64,000 nucleotides of DNA from Polynucleobacter sp. 78F-HAINBA (GCF_018882325.1 NZ_JACVOQ010000002.1:1-64000), one strand, 5' to 3'. Positions 28,921-39,074 are shown, counted from the first letter of the stretch. Translations and numbers: made by a program. The notes: generated by a model from the sequence alone, not told the origin.

Positions 28921-30285
28921 TTAGAGATCTTTGGTGAGAACCATAGATTTGCGATCCCAGTTATAGATCTGCTTTCTTTCTTCAGGAAGATCATCAACAG
29001 AGGCACGCTTAAAGCCACGCTTTAAAAACCAATGCTCTGTTCTGGTAGTCAAAACGAAAAGCTTTTTAATGCCTTCGCGTTTTGCCCGCATCTCCACGCG
29101 CTTGAGTAAGCGCTCTCCATCACCCGAGCCTTGAACATCAGGATCTACTGCGAGGCAAGCAAGCTCACCTACGCCATTAGGGAATGGGAATAGGGCAGCA
29201 CAGCCGAAGAGAACGCGATCATGCTCAATAACAGAGAAGCGCTGAATATCACGTTCAATGACGTCTTGACCGCGAGCAGCCAAAATACCTTCTTCTTCAA
29301 GCGGGCTAGTCAATTGGAGAATGCCGCCAACGTCATCTTGATTGGCTTCACGCAAATTTTCAATATCAGATGAGGCCAACATCATGCCGATACCATCATG
29401 GGTAAAGAGCTCTTCCAGAAGTGCGCCATCTTGATTGCATGGCAAGAAGTGCACGCGGCTCACACCAGCGCGAATGGCTCTGCCGGAGATATTGAGCAAA
29501 CTCTTCATGCCAAGATCGAGTTCAGGGTGTTGGGCTACATATTCCTGTAGCTGTGGCATTGACAACTCGGTAATGTAATCGCCTTCTTCATCCTTTAGGC
29601 CGGCATATGGACTTAAGAAAATCAACTTATCCGCTTTAAGCGCAGCAGCAGTTGATGCTGCTACATCTTCAAATGCCAGATTAAATGCTTGACCAGTAGG
29701 CGAGAAACCTAAGGGTGAGAGCAACACAATCTTATTGCTATCTAGTGAAAGCTTAATTGAGGTCGAATCCACTTTACGCACCAAGCCGGTATGGATGTAA
29801 TCAATGCCTTCAACTACGCCCACAGGCATTGCAGTAATAAAGTTACCTGAGATCACTGAAATACGTGAACCTGCCATTGGGGTATTGGGTAATCCGCGAC
29901 TAAATGCCGCTTCAATATCGAGGCGCAATTCACCAGCAGCTTCTTTCACGCACTCCAAAGCCGCGGCGTCAGTGATGCGATAGCTGTGCATGGCGCTCTT
30001 ACCGAACTGACTCTTAATATTGCGGAGGGTTAACTGCTCTTCAATTTGGGGGCGGATGCCGTGAACTAAAACAATACGCATACCCATGGCATGCAGCATG
30101 GCGATATCTTCAATGAGATTTTCGAGGCCGATTTCTTGGGCTAGTTCACCGGCGAAGGCGATGACAAAGGTCTTCTCGCGGAAGCTATGAATATAGGGCG
30201 CAACATCACGCAGCCATCCTACAAAAGGAAAGTTGGAGCTTGATTCTTCGGCGTTTGAGCCGGGGTTTGGTGCATTTGTTGGCAT
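28921..30285 (-). CDS. argA: Amino-acid N-acetyltransferase (N-acetylglutamate synthase)
   Basis: ArgA acetylates glutamate with acetyl-CoA, the first step of arginine biosynthesis, and is feedback-inhibited by arginine in relatives. The 454-residue protein has an N-terminal amino-acid-kinase domain (FAGELAQEIGLENL; VLVHGIRPQIEEQL) and a C-terminal GNAT domain (AVDPDVQGSGDGERLLKR, about residues 388-405). This is the classical two-domain form. It is divergent from hrpA with only 17 bp between start codons, so the two promoters must overlap. Confidence 0.95.
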   Translation of the reverse strand: MPTNAPNPGSNAEESSSNFPFVGWLRDVAPYIHSFREKTFVIAFAGELAQEIGLENLIEDIAMLHAMGMRIVLVHGIRPQIEEQLTLRNIKSQFGKSAMHSYRITDAAALECVKEAAGELRLDIEAAFSRGLPNTPMAGSRISVISGNFITAMPVGVVEGIDYIHTGLVRKVDSTSIKLSLDSNKIVLLSPLGFSPTGQAFNLAFEDVAASTAAALKADKLIFLSPYAGLKDEEGDYITELSMPQLQEYVAQHPELDLGMKSLLNISGRAIRAGVSRVHFLPCNQDGALLEELFTHDGIGMMLASSDIENLREANQDDVGGILQLTSPLEEEGILAARGQDVIERDIQRFSVIEHDRVLFGCAALFPFPNGVGELACLAVDPDVQGSGDGERLLKRVEMRAKREGIKKLFVLTTRTEHWFLKRGFKRASVDDLPEERKQIYNWDRKSMVLTKDL

Positions 30286-30302
30286 AGTGAGAAAATTATA
30301 GG

Positions 30303-33300
30303 GTGCAAGAGCCTATAAACCAACAAAAACCCAAAGCAAGCCCTGCGACTGTGCCTGCTTCCAACACCTCAAGAAGGCTAGAAATTCGCTTTCCGGAGGA
30401 GTTGCCGGTATCGGGCCAGCGCCAAATTATTAAAGACGCCTTGAGCTCCCATCAGGTGGTGATTGTCTGTGGTGAGACTGGGTCCGGTAAAACAACCCAA
30501 TTGCCGAAGATCTGCTTGGATCTCGGTAGGGGCACTATCAACGGCGGCCGGCTGATTGGGCATACTCAGCCTCGCCGTATTGCTGCAACAGCCACAGCGA
30601 AGCGTATAGCCCAGGAGCTGGGCACTCCCATTGGACAGGACGTGGGTTATCAAGTGCGCTTTGCCGATAAGACTAGTCAGGGCGCCTCTATTAAGTTAAT
30701 GACTGATGGCATCTTGCTAGCCGAGACCCAGAGAGATCCCCAGCTTCGTGCCTATGACACCCTCATCATCGATGAGGCTCATGAACGTAGTCTCAATATT
30801 GACTTTCTACTGGGCTATCTGCGTCAGTTGGTGCCCAAGCGTCCTGATCTCAAGCTCATCATCACTTCTGCGACTATCGACGCTAAGCGTTTCTCAGATC
30901 ATTTCACCTTGAATGGCAAATCGGCACCTGTCATTGAGGTGAGTGGCCGACTTTTTCCGGTGGAGCAGCGTTATGAGCCACTAGAGCCTGATGCTAAGCC
31001 AGATGGAAAAAAAGAGTCCAAAGAAGCCAAAGAAATTCCAGATGCGGTAGCAGAGGCCATTGCCAATGTTTGGCGAGAGGGCGCTTCTGGTGCTGGCGAT
31101 GTCTTGGTATTCCTACCGGGGGAGCGAGAGATTCGGGATTGTGCCGAAGCCCTGCGCAAAGATCATGTCCTTCAGCAACGCTTTCATCCAGAGATATTGA
31201 GTCTCTTTGCCCGTCAATCGGTTGCAGAGCAAGAGCGTGTATTTAATCCTGGTAATGGTCGACGCATTATCTTGACAACTAACGTTGCCGAGACCTCATT
31301 AACGGTTCCCAATATTCGATATGTAGTCGATAGCGGTTTGGCGCGCGTCAAGCGTTATTCCTATCGCAACAAGGTAGAGCAACTCCAGATCGAGTCTATA
31401 TCGCAAGCTGCAGCCAATCAAAGGGCAGGTCGTTGCGGTCGTGTATCAGATGGTATTTGTATTCGTCTGTATAGCGAACAAGACTATTTAAATCGGCCTA
31501 AATTTACCGATCCAGAAATTCTGCGCAGCTCGTTAGCAGCTGTATTACTTCGTATGAGTTCTTTGCGCTTACCCCGCATTCAAGAATTCCCATTCATTGA
31601 TAAGCCTTTAGGTCGCGCGATTGCCGATGGTGTGCAATTGCTAGATGAGTTAGGGGCTATTGTTTACGACGAAGATTCTGCAGGCGACAACAAAGATATT
31701 AATAACAGCTTCAAGTTGACTCCTACAGGTAAGCAATTAGCAGATCTTCCGCTTGATCCCCGAATTGGTCGCATGCTCTTGGCTGCTAAAGAGCAAAACG
31801 CATTACGTGAAGTCACCATCATCGCTTCTGCATTGGCCACACAAGATCCTCGCGATCGACCCATGGATCAAGCTGCTGCGGCGGATCAAGCGCATTTGCA
31901 GTTTGCAGATGAACGTTCTGAATTCTTGAGCTTTGTGAAGCTCTGGGATTGGTATCAGGATGCGCTGAAACATAAACATAGCAATCGCCAATTAGAGAAC
32001 TTATGCCGTAGTAAATTTTTATCTCCAAGACGTATGCGAGAGTGGCGAGACGTTCACGGCCAGCTCCATACGATGTTGGGGGAAAAGGGTTGGAAAGAAA
32101 ATCCCTCGGCTGCTACTTATGAACAAGTTCACCTATCTTTATTGACAGGCTTGTTAGGCTATGTCGCCAAAAAAGAAGAGGATGAAAAATCCCAAGAGCG
32201 CGGCAGTAAGACGGGTGGATATATCGGCGCACGCGGTATTCGTCCATTTATTTGGCCGGGCTCTACCATTGGCAAGAAGGCTGGTGCTTGGATCTTGGCA
32301 GGCGAGCTTCAAGAAACCAATCGGATGTATGCCCGTACGATTGCCAAGATTGAACCCCAGTGGGTTGAGAAGGTAGCAGCTCACCGCCTGATTAAATCTT
32401 TGAGCGACCCTTTCTGGGATAGTCGTCAAGGTGAAGTCATGGCATTTGAGCGAGGCACTTTGTATGGCTTGCCGATTTATCACGGTCGACGAGTTCGCTA
32501 TGAGTCGCACAATCCAGAAGAGGCTCGCGAGTTATTTATTAAGCAAGCTTTGGTACAAGAGGAGATGTTCGGTCGCATGGATACTCCTGCATTAATGCGG
32601 GAGACCGAAGCTGACGCTAGAAAAAAATACCCGGGTAGTTTTGAATTCTTCTGGCACAACCGCAGACTGATTAAAGAAATTGAGGCATTAGAGCATCGCT
32701 CCAGACGTCCCGATGTCTTGGTAGACGATGATCTCCTATTCGCTTTTTATGACTCACGCATCCCAAAAGATGTCCTCAGCCGAGAGGGTATGAAAGCCTG
32801 GCTCAAGAAGGCAGCCAAGAGCGAGGGTGGCAATGAAGAGAGCGCTGACAGCCTCTTGCGTTTAGCTAAAGCCGACTTAATGCGCCATGAAGCTGCCGGT
32901 ATTACGGTAGATCGCTATCCTAAAAAAATGATTGTCGGTGGTAGTGAGCTGAGTTTGACTTATCACTTTGAGCCTGGCAGCCCTAAAGATGGGGTCACTC
33001 TGGTTGTTCCTTTGACGTTATTGAATCAGGTGGATGGTCGTCGTTGCGAATGGTTGGTACCAGGTATGTGCGAAGAAAAAATACACCTGCTACTCAAATC
33101 ACTTCCTCAGAAATTACGACGTCACTGTGTGCCGCTACCGGAGTATGCAAAATCGTTCTTAGAGCGCATGCTGGCAGACAAACAGTTTGGGGTAGGTGAC
33201 TTTTTAGATAGTCTGATCACGGATATTCGTAAAGAGCGTGGTTTGGAAATTAAGCGAACGGATTTCAGGCCGGAATCCTTGCCACTGCATTCGACTATGA

Positions 33301-34385
33301 ATTTCCGCCTAGTGGATGAGCATGGTCGCCAGTTGGAGCTCGAGCGCAACTTATCCAGATTGCGCGCAGAGTACGGAGAAACTGCCCGAACCGCGTTTCA
33401 GGCAATAGCCCAACAAGCGGTACAGGAGGAGTTAGGCGGTGAAGTTCCAGCAACCGCTCCAAACGCCCCCGTCAAAACAAGTCAGAGCGCCGGTACATCT
33501 ACAGTAAAAAATGTAGAGCAGGGTGGATATCGCAGCTGGGACTTTGGTGAATTGCCTGAAACACTGGAGATTCAAAAAGGCAATCGCACCTTATTTGGTT
33601 ATCCCGCTTTAGTAGATCGCACAGAGTCATGTGATTTTGAGGTTTTCGACGATTTACTTGAGGCTAGAAAATATCACTGGCAAGGATTACGAAGATTGTT
33701 TGCCCTGTCGAATAAAGACACGCTCAAGGCACTACAAAAACAGCTGCCCGGAATTCGGGAGCTGGGTTTGCTATTTATTAATGTTGGTTCAGTAGATGGT
33801 TTGATTGAGCAAATTCTTAATCTTGCTTTAGAGCGTGCCTTTATGGGCGATCCACTCCCTGTGAATGCTGAGCAATTTACAGAGCGCCTGCAATCAGGTA
33901 AGCCACGCTTAGCCCTGATTGCACAAGAGATTTCAAAGCATGCCCTAGCGGCTTTGCAGGCTCATGCGGACCTTCAAAAGAAACTGGCCCAGGCCAAGGC
34001 TGCCTCAGCTGCTGCATATACGGACATTCAAACGCAAGTTCAGGGTCTGATATTCCCCAAGTTCGTATCCGATACCCCTTATGCGCAGTTGGTGCATTTC
34101 CCGCGCTATCTCAAGGCGATTGCAATGCGTATCGATAAGTTGCGTGCCAATCCTAGTCGAGATGCGCAGTGTCAGAAAGACTGGGAGTCTGTTGCTCGGC
34201 CATGGCAAAAGCTGGTTCAAGGCAGTCGTGGATCTGCGAACTATGCCATGTCTGAGGACCAGGCTTTGACAGATTTTCGCTGGCAACTGGAGGAGTTGAG
34301 GGTGGCCCTCTACGCTCAGGAATTAAAGACCCCAACCCCAATGTCTTTGAAACGTCTTGAAAAGGTCCTGGCCAGCTTGCGTTAG
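30303..34385 (+). CDS. hrpA: ATP-dependent RNA helicase HrpA (DEAH box)
   Basis: HrpA is a large DEAH-box helicase linked to mRNA processing and rescue of stalled or collided ribosomes. The 1360-residue product has Walker A GETGSGKTTQ (residues 57-66), the DEAH box in IIDEAHERS, the SAT motif (ITSATID), and motif VI QRAGRCGR. The helicase-associated and OB-fold domains and the long DUF3418 C-terminal region follow. Length agrees with E. coli HrpA (about 1300). The start is a GTG 17 bp from the argA start; no strong Shine-Dalgarno is visible. Confidence 0.96.
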   Translation: MQEPINQQKPKASPATVPASNTSRRLEIRFPEELPVSGQRQIIKDALSSHQVVIVCGETGSGKTTQLPKICLDLGRGTINGGRLIGHTQPRRIAATATAKRIAQELGTPIGQDVGYQVRFADKTSQGASIKLMTDGILLAETQRDPQLRAYDTLIIDEAHERSLNIDFLLGYLRQLVPKRPDLKLIITSATIDAKRFSDHFTLNGKSAPVIEVSGRLFPVEQRYEPLEPDAKPDGKKESKEAKEIPDAVAEAIANVWREGASGAGDVLVFLPGEREIRDCAEALRKDHVLQQRFHPEILSLFARQSVAEQERVFNPGNGRRIILTTNVAETSLTVPNIRYVVDSGLARVKRYSYRNKVEQLQIESISQAAANQRAGRCGRVSDGICIRLYSEQDYLNRPKFTDPEILRSSLAAVLLRMSSLRLPRIQEFPFIDKPLGRAIADGVQLLDELGAIVYDEDSAGDNKDINNSFKLTPTGKQLADLPLDPRIGRMLLAAKEQNALREVTIIASALATQDPRDRPMDQAAAADQAHLQFADERSEFLSFVKLWDWYQDALKHKHSNRQLENLCRSKFLSPRRMREWRDVHGQLHTMLGEKGWKENPSAATYEQVHLSLLTGLLGYVAKKEEDEKSQERGSKTGGYIGARGIRPFIWPGSTIGKKAGAWILAGELQETNRMYARTIAKIEPQWVEKVAAHRLIKSLSDPFWDSRQGEVMAFERGTLYGLPIYHGRRVRYESHNPEEARELFIKQALVQEEMFGRMDTPALMRETEADARKKYPGSFEFFWHNRRLIKEIEALEHRSRRPDVLVDDDLLFAFYDSRIPKDVLSREGMKAWLKKAAKSEGGNEESADSLLRLAKADLMRHEAAGITVDRYPKKMIVGGSELSLTYHFEPGSPKDGVTLVVPLTLLNQVDGRRCEWLVPGMCEEKIHLLLKSLPQKLRRHCVPLPEYAKSFLERMLADKQFGVGDFLDSLITDIRKERGLEIKRTDFRPESLPLHSTMNFRLVDEHGRQLELERNLSRLRAEYGETARTAFQAIAQQAVQEELGGEVPATAPNAPVKTSQSAGTSTVKNVEQGGYRSWDFGELPETLEIQKGNRTLFGYPALVDRTESCDFEVFDDLLEARKYHWQGLRRLFALSNKDTLKALQKQLPGIRELGLLFINVGSVDGLIEQILNLALERAFMGDPLPVNAEQFTERLQSGKPRLALIAQEISKHALAALQAHADLQKKLAQAKAASAAAYTDIQTQVQGLIFPKFVSDTPYAQLVHFPRYLKAIAMRIDKLRANPSRDAQCQKDWESVARPWQKLVQGSRGSANYAMSEDQALTDFRWQLEELRVALYAQELKTPTPMSLKRLEKVLASLR

Positions 34386-34445
34386 GTCAAATAAGTCTTT
34401 GCCTAAGGCGCCAGTCTAGGGCGTCAATTGCTTACAATGAGAGCT

Positions 34446-35474
34446 ATGCATACTTATCTCAGAAAAGCCAAATTTGGCACTATTTCAGCCTTGACTGCAT
34501 TTGCCCTGATTGGGTTTCAGAATGCCGCCTTTGCACAAGCTCCAGCAGCAGCTGACTCCAAAGGCGAGCCCAAGTTAGCAGTTGTATTGAACTCTGGGGA
34601 AGCAACGGTGAGCTTGATCGATATGTCGAGTCGCAAAGTCATTAAGACTGTGTCGGTTGGTAAAGAGCCCCATCACTTAATGATGACTCCAGATCAAAAG
34701 ACGCTACTGATTGCAAATGCTGCAGGTAATGATGTTGTCTTAATGAACCCCACTACTGGTGAGTTGACAGGCAAGATTCCTGACATCATTGACCCTTACC
34801 AAATCGGCTATTCACCGAACCATAAATGGTTTGTTTCAAACGGCAATCGTTTGGATAGAGTGGATGTCTATCACGCTCAAGGCGCAGACCTGAAGTTGGC
34901 CAAGTCGATTAAGTTAGGCAAGACACCAAGTCACGTTGCATTTACAGCGGATAGCAAGATTGCATTTATTACCCTACAAGATTCCAATGAATTAGCAGCA
35001 ATTGATTTAGATAGTCAGACTGTGCTTTGGAAAATGACGACAGGTAAGGTGCCTGCTGGCGTTTGGATGACTCCTGGAGACCAATATCTATTGGTTGGCA
35101 TTACTGGCGAAGATAATGTCCAGGTAATTGATTGGAAGAATCGCAAAGAAGTTAAAAGAATCTTGACCGGGAAGGGCGCTCATAACTTCCGTCCCTTGGG
35201 CGATAAAAAGCATGTGTTCGTCAGTAACCGTATTGCGTCAACCATTAGCCTAATCAATATGCAGACCTTGGAAAAGGTGGGTGATATTACTGGTTTGCCT
35301 GCAGGCCCGGATGATATGGAAATTACGCCTGATGGAAAAACGATGTGGGTCACATTTCGTTTCTCCAAAAAGGCAGGGGTGATTGATATCCCATCCATGA
35401 AGCTGGTGACTGTGATTCCGGTTGGTAAATCCCCGCATGGGGTTTTCTTCGCCCCACGTGCCGGTTGGGAATAA
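34446..35474 (+). CDS. YVTN/YncE-type beta-propeller protein, exported
   Basis: The product (about 342 residues) has a cleavable signal peptide ending near AFAQAP, then seven-bladed propeller repeats of the YVTN type (VIKTVSVGKEPHHLMMTPD; TLLIANAAGNDVVLMNPT; VITVIPVGKSPHGVFFAP). Such proteins are periplasmic and have mixed roles, often next to redox or envelope genes. No catalytic residues can be pointed to. Starts at 34437 and 34428 are also open; 34446 gives the best signal peptide. The deacetylase gene follows 8 bp later. Confidence 0.85.
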   Translation: MHTYLRKAKFGTISALTAFALIGFQNAAFAQAPAAADSKGEPKLAVVLNSGEATVSLIDMSSRKVIKTVSVGKEPHHLMMTPDQKTLLIANAAGNDVVLMNPTTGELTGKIPDIIDPYQIGYSPNHKWFVSNGNRLDRVDVYHAQGADLKLAKSIKLGKTPSHVAFTADSKIAFITLQDSNELAAIDLDSQTVLWKMTTGKVPAGVWMTPGDQYLLVGITGEDNVQVIDWKNRKEVKRILTGKGAHNFRPLGDKKHVFVSNRIASTISLINMQTLEKVGDITGLPAGPDDMEITPDGKTMWVTFRFSKKAGVIDIPSMKLVTVIPVGKSPHGVFFAPRAGWE

Positions 35475-35482
35475 CTTAGGTA

Positions 35483-36253
35483 ATGCTTCTCAAAGCCTTA
35501 TTTACCAGACTTGCAGCACTACTGGTCTTAGCGTTTTTTACATCGCTTGGGTTTGCGCAAGAGTCACATTGTAAAAAAACGATTTACCTCACCTTTGATA
35601 CCGGCAATATGTCTGTTGCTCAGACAGTTGCAGACATATTAAATCGCCAAAAAATCAAAGCCACTTTTTTTCTGGCCAATGAAAAAACCAGTCGCGGTGA
35701 TTTTTCTCTAGATGATTCATGGAAATCTTTTTGGCAGGATCGTGTTCGCGAAGGTCATCATTTCGGCAGCCATACTTATGACCATCTGTACTTTGTCAAA
35801 GATGGCCCCAGCGGAGAGATCTTTGCAAAGCCACAGTTTGGCTCCAAAGCCGGAGTGATGAGTCTGTATAACGAAGCAAGTTATTGCCGAGAAATCAGGC
35901 GTGTAGATGAGCGATTCAAAGAGCTAACTGGTAAGAATATTCAGAAAATTTGGCGCGCACCTGGCGGTAAGACTTCGCCTCGTTCCATTAGGATGGGTGG
36001 TCAATGTGGTTACCAGCATTTCGGCTGGAGTCCAGCTGGTTTTCTGGGTGATGAACTGAGCTCACAGACCCACCCCAATCAGATGCTTCTGGATAAGGCT
36101 AGTAGTCAGCTGCAAGATGGTGATATCACCATGGCCCATCTGGGTATTTGGTCGCGTAAGGATCCCTGGGCGCCAGCCGTCTTAGAGCAACTGATTGTCA
36201 ATTTGAAGGCTCGTGGCTTCTGTTTTGCAACCCTGCCAAAACAGGATAAATAA
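35483..36253 (+). CDS. Polysaccharide deacetylase (CE4/NodB-fold), exported
   Basis: The 256-residue protein has a signal peptide (cleavage likely after GFAQ) and a NodB homology domain. Motif 1 reads TFDTG, instead of the common TFDDG. Motif 2 is HTYDH, the metal-binding His pair, and motif 3 is RAPGG. A late AHLGIW segment supplies the C-terminal His. CE4 enzymes remove N- or O-acetyl groups from cell-wall or capsule polysaccharides. Loss of the second Asp of motif 1 leaves the two His ligands and could alter metal binding. The 8-bp gap to the propeller gene suggests an operon. Confidence 0.85.
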   Translation: MLLKALFTRLAALLVLAFFTSLGFAQESHCKKTIYLTFDTGNMSVAQTVADILNRQKIKATFFLANEKTSRGDFSLDDSWKSFWQDRVREGHHFGSHTYDHLYFVKDGPSGEIFAKPQFGSKAGVMSLYNEASYCREIRRVDERFKELTGKNIQKIWRAPGGKTSPRSIRMGGQCGYQHFGWSPAGFLGDELSSQTHPNQMLLDKASSQLQDGDITMAHLGIWSRKDPWAPAVLEQLIVNLKARGFCFATLPKQDK

Positions 36254-36268
36254 GTCACAATTGGATAT

Positions 36269-37246
36269 ATGGATTCCAATCCTCTACTAGCCGCCATCTC
36301 GTCCGCCTACGCTAGCACGCAAGAATTCTTGTTCGCTAATGTAGCGGGACCCATTCTGTATCAATTCGACCTGATGTCTATGGCAGAAGATGTCTTTGAT
36401 GGTATCGATTGGTTTTTGTTTGGCTGCATTCAGATCTTGCTAATTGCTGTCATCTTGCGTACTTGGGAAACATTTTCTCCGGCAGAGAGGCAGGAGCGTT
36501 TTGCCACAAGTTCTAAGGCAGATATTTTTTACACTTTGTTTCATCGACTGGGCATTTTTCACGGCTTGATCTTTCTCGCCTTATCGGGGTTTTTCTTTCA
36601 GATCGACTCTGTCCTACATGACTTCCGATTTGGCAGGCTCAATGTAGAGTCATGGTGGCCACCAGTAACTTCTATCCCCTTAGTTAGCTTTTGTATTTAC
36701 TTTGTATTGCTAGACCTAGTTGAGTATCTATATCACCGGGCTTCACATACTTTCAATTGGTGGTGGCAATTGCATGCCCTGCATCACAGTCAAACTGTTA
36801 TGACAGCATGGTCGGATGACCGAAACCATATTCTCGATAGCATCTTGCATGCAGTCGTATTTGCTTTCTTTGCATTACTTTTTGGGGTATCTCCGAGCCA
36901 GTTTATTTTGCTGGTGGTATTAAGTCAGTTTATTCAGAGTTGGCAGCATGCCAATCTGAAAATTCATCTTGGTGCCTTTAAATACCTATTGGTATCGCCG
37001 ATGTATCACCGGATGCATCATGCGGTAGGTTATGGCCACGAGGTCAAAGGTAAACCAGGTGTTTTGGGCGGTTGCAATTTTGGTGTCTTGTTTCCGTGGT
37101 GGGACATGATCTTCAATACCGCGATCTTCCCAAAGGAAGTTCATCCCACTGGAGTCCGGGATTTGACTATTTCACATAATGTGTTGCAGCAGCAGTGGCA
37201 AGGTCTGCTGCATTCTGTGCGTGAAATTTTTCCTAAGACGAAGTAA
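36269..37246 (+). CDS. Sterol desaturase / fatty acid hydroxylase family membrane enzyme
   Basis: The 325-residue integral membrane protein has four or more hydrophobic segments and the histidine boxes of the di-iron family: HRASH (about residue 151), HALHHSQ, and HRMHHAVGYGHE. These ligate two irons used for oxygen-dependent hydroxylation or desaturation of a lipid substrate. The substrate is unknown; bacterial members act on hopanoids, ornithine lipids, carotenoids or alkylglycerols. The gene is 15 bp after the deacetylase. Confidence 0.9.
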   Translation: MDSNPLLAAISSAYASTQEFLFANVAGPILYQFDLMSMAEDVFDGIDWFLFGCIQILLIAVILRTWETFSPAERQERFATSSKADIFYTLFHRLGIFHGLIFLALSGFFFQIDSVLHDFRFGRLNVESWWPPVTSIPLVSFCIYFVLLDLVEYLYHRASHTFNWWWQLHALHHSQTVMTAWSDDRNHILDSILHAVVFAFFALLFGVSPSQFILLVVLSQFIQSWQHANLKIHLGAFKYLLVSPMYHRMHHAVGYGHEVKGKPGVLGGCNFGVLFPWWDMIFNTAIFPKEVHPTGVRDLTISHNVLQQQWQGLLHSVREIFPKTK

Positions 37247-37281
37247 ATAAACAGCAGTCCACTCGCTAGCAATGGAAATCT

Positions 37282-38151
37282 ATGGATAGCATGCAGCAGG
37301 TATTTAAGTCGTTTGGCTTAGCTTTAGTTGGCACGATGCATCCTAGAATGCTGTGGTTAAGCCTGCGCCCATTTTTGATTGTCTCTGTCTTATGGGGGTG
37401 CTTAATTTGGCTAACTTGGACTCCGGCATTAGAAATGCTCAGCATCTTTCTAACAACATCCATCTTTACTAGTTGGATTCAGGATGGCTTGATTTGGGCT
37501 GGATTTGAGAACGCACGTGCCTGGATTGCGCCACTCTTTTTTGTCATGCTGCTCATCCCATTAATCTCGATCAGTTTATTGGTGTTCATCGCATTCACTA
37601 CCGTACCAACGATTGTCAAAGTAGTTACTAGGCAACATGCCTATAAAGATATTGAACGAAAAAAGGGTGGTGGCTTGTTTGGTAGTTTTGTTTACACGAT
37701 CTGGTCTGCCCTGATCTGCTTGGCATTGGTGATGTTGACTCTGCCGGTATGGTGGATTCCACCATTGGTAGCTGTTTTGCCGCCATTACTCTGGGGCTGG
37801 TTAACCATGCGTTTAATGTCTTATGATGTGCTGGCTCAGCATGCCAATTCTCAAGAGCGCGATACCTTATTGCACCAACACCGTTGGCCACTGTTAGCCA
37901 TGGGAATTGTTTCGGGAATGCTTGGCGCTGTACCCACTTTTTTCTGGGCAACCTCAGCATTGGCTTTGGTGTTGTTTCCTGTTGTGAGTTTTGTAGCTCT
38001 TTGGATTTACTCTTTGATCTTTGTATTCGCTGCGTTGTGGTTCACGCACTATTTACTTGAGGCATTAAAAGAGTTGCGTAGAAATGAGTTGGATCAATCT
38101 TTAAATATTGAAGCACGTGTAATTGATATGGAGCTCCCGTACCATGGTTGA
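37282..38151 (+). CDS. EI24 / CysZ-like domain membrane protein
   Basis: The 289-residue protein has about six hydrophobic segments. It includes a long cytoplasmic loop with KDIERKKGGG and the EI24-type segment LPVWWIPPLVAVLPPLLWGWLT. Betaproteobacterial members of this family are uncharacterised; CysZ relatives mediate sulfate uptake. The role here is not known. Its stop overlaps the start of the next gene by 8 bp. Confidence 0.8.
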   Translation: MDSMQQVFKSFGLALVGTMHPRMLWLSLRPFLIVSVLWGCLIWLTWTPALEMLSIFLTTSIFTSWIQDGLIWAGFENARAWIAPLFFVMLLIPLISISLLVFIAFTTVPTIVKVVTRQHAYKDIERKKGGGLFGSFVYTIWSALICLALVMLTLPVWWIPPLVAVLPPLLWGWLTMRLMSYDVLAQHANSQERDTLLHQHRWPLLAMGIVSGMLGAVPTFFWATSALALVLFPVVSFVALWIYSLIFVFAALWFTHYLLEALKELRRNELDQSLNIEARVIDMELPYHG

Positions 38152-39007
38152 GGCATCAAAACAGGTCAGCATTGATGCGCCCGAGGTTAAGGCGCGTCGC
38201 TTTGGATTAATTGTGATTGGTGATGAGATTCTGTCAGGCCGTCGCCAAGATAAACACTTAAGTAAATTGATTGAGCTCTTGAATGAACGCGGCTTGAGTC
38301 TATCTTGGGCGAAGTATGTTGCTGATGATCCTGCGCAAATTACCGCAACCCTGAAAGATAGCTTTGCAAGTGGTGATGTCGTATTCAGTACTGGTGGTAT
38401 TGGCGCTACTCCGGATGACCATACTCGGCAGTGCGCTGCTTTGGCTCTGGGCACCAAAACTGAACTGCATCCAACTGCACAAGAATTGATTGCTGGGCGT
38501 ATTCAATCTATGGCGGAAGGGGATCCAATAAAGGCGGATCTCAACACTTCCGAAAATCAACACCGTTTCAAGATGGGTGAGTTCCCGATTGGTAGTGACA
38601 TCATCCCCAATCCCTACAACCAGATTCCTGGCTTCTGTATTCGTGAGCACTATTTTGTCCCTGGGTTCCCGGTAATGGCTGCGCCGATGATGGCTTGGTG
38701 TCTAGATACCCATTATCAAAACCTCTTTCATCGTGAAAACTGGGCAGAGCGGAGCTTTATCGTCCCTAAGGGTATCGAGTCAACCTTAACGCCTTTAATG
38801 GAGCGTATAGAAGCTACATTCCCAGGCGTGAAGGTCTTCAGTCTTCCATCGGTTGGCGATGCCTCTAAGGGCGGTGTTTATGCTGAACGCCATATTGAGT
38901 TGGGCATTAAAGGCAATGCAAACTTGCTCGATAGTGCCTGGATTGCTTTACGCACAGGTACCGAAGCTCTGGGTTATGAAATTCATGATATTTCTAAACC
39001 CGAGTAA
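38144..39007 (+). CDS. MoaB/CinA-type molybdopterin-binding-domain protein
   Basis: The 287-residue product contains the MoCF_biosynth fold: GLIVIGDEILSGRRQDKHL near the N-terminus and the FSTGGIGATPDDHT loop at about residues 87-100. It lacks the C-terminal nicotinamide-nucleotide amidase domain of full CinA. It belongs to the competence/damage-inducible protein A-like group; the biochemical role of such short forms is unclear. The ATG at 38144 overlaps the EI24 gene and was preferred to an upstream ATG at 38123. Confidence 0.85.
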   Translation: MVEASKQVSIDAPEVKARRFGLIVIGDEILSGRRQDKHLSKLIELLNERGLSLSWAKYVADDPAQITATLKDSFASGDVVFSTGGIGATPDDHTRQCAALALGTKTELHPTAQELIAGRIQSMAEGDPIKADLNTSENQHRFKMGEFPIGSDIIPNPYNQIPGFCIREHYFVPGFPVMAAPMMAWCLDTHYQNLFHRENWAERSFIVPKGIESTLTPLMERIEATFPGVKVFSLPSVGDASKGGVYAERHIELGIKGNANLLDSAWIALRTGTEALGYEIHDISKPE

Positions 39008-39022
39008 GCACTAGTTTGGTGC
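39008..39022. promoter_or_regulatory. NtrC-type enhancer site 1 upstream of glnA
   Basis: GCACTAGTTTGGTGC matches the NtrC consensus (GCACYA-N3-TGGTGC), with seven bases between GCAC and GTGC. It is centred about 135 bp upstream of the predicted start of transcription, close to the enhancer distance known at enteric glnA. Confidence 0.65.
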
Positions 39023-39059
39023 AAATTGGGTATTTTTTAAGGTTTTGAGGGGTATTTCA

Positions 39060-39074
39060 GCACTTAATTAGTGC
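39060..39074. promoter_or_regulatory. NtrC-type enhancer site 2 upstream of glnA
   Basis: GCACTTAATTAGTGC has the GCAC-N7-GTGC spacing of an NtrC half-site pair and is perfectly symmetric apart from the central base. It lies 52 bp downstream of site 1, about five helical turns, so two dimers would lie on the same face. Confidence 0.6.
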
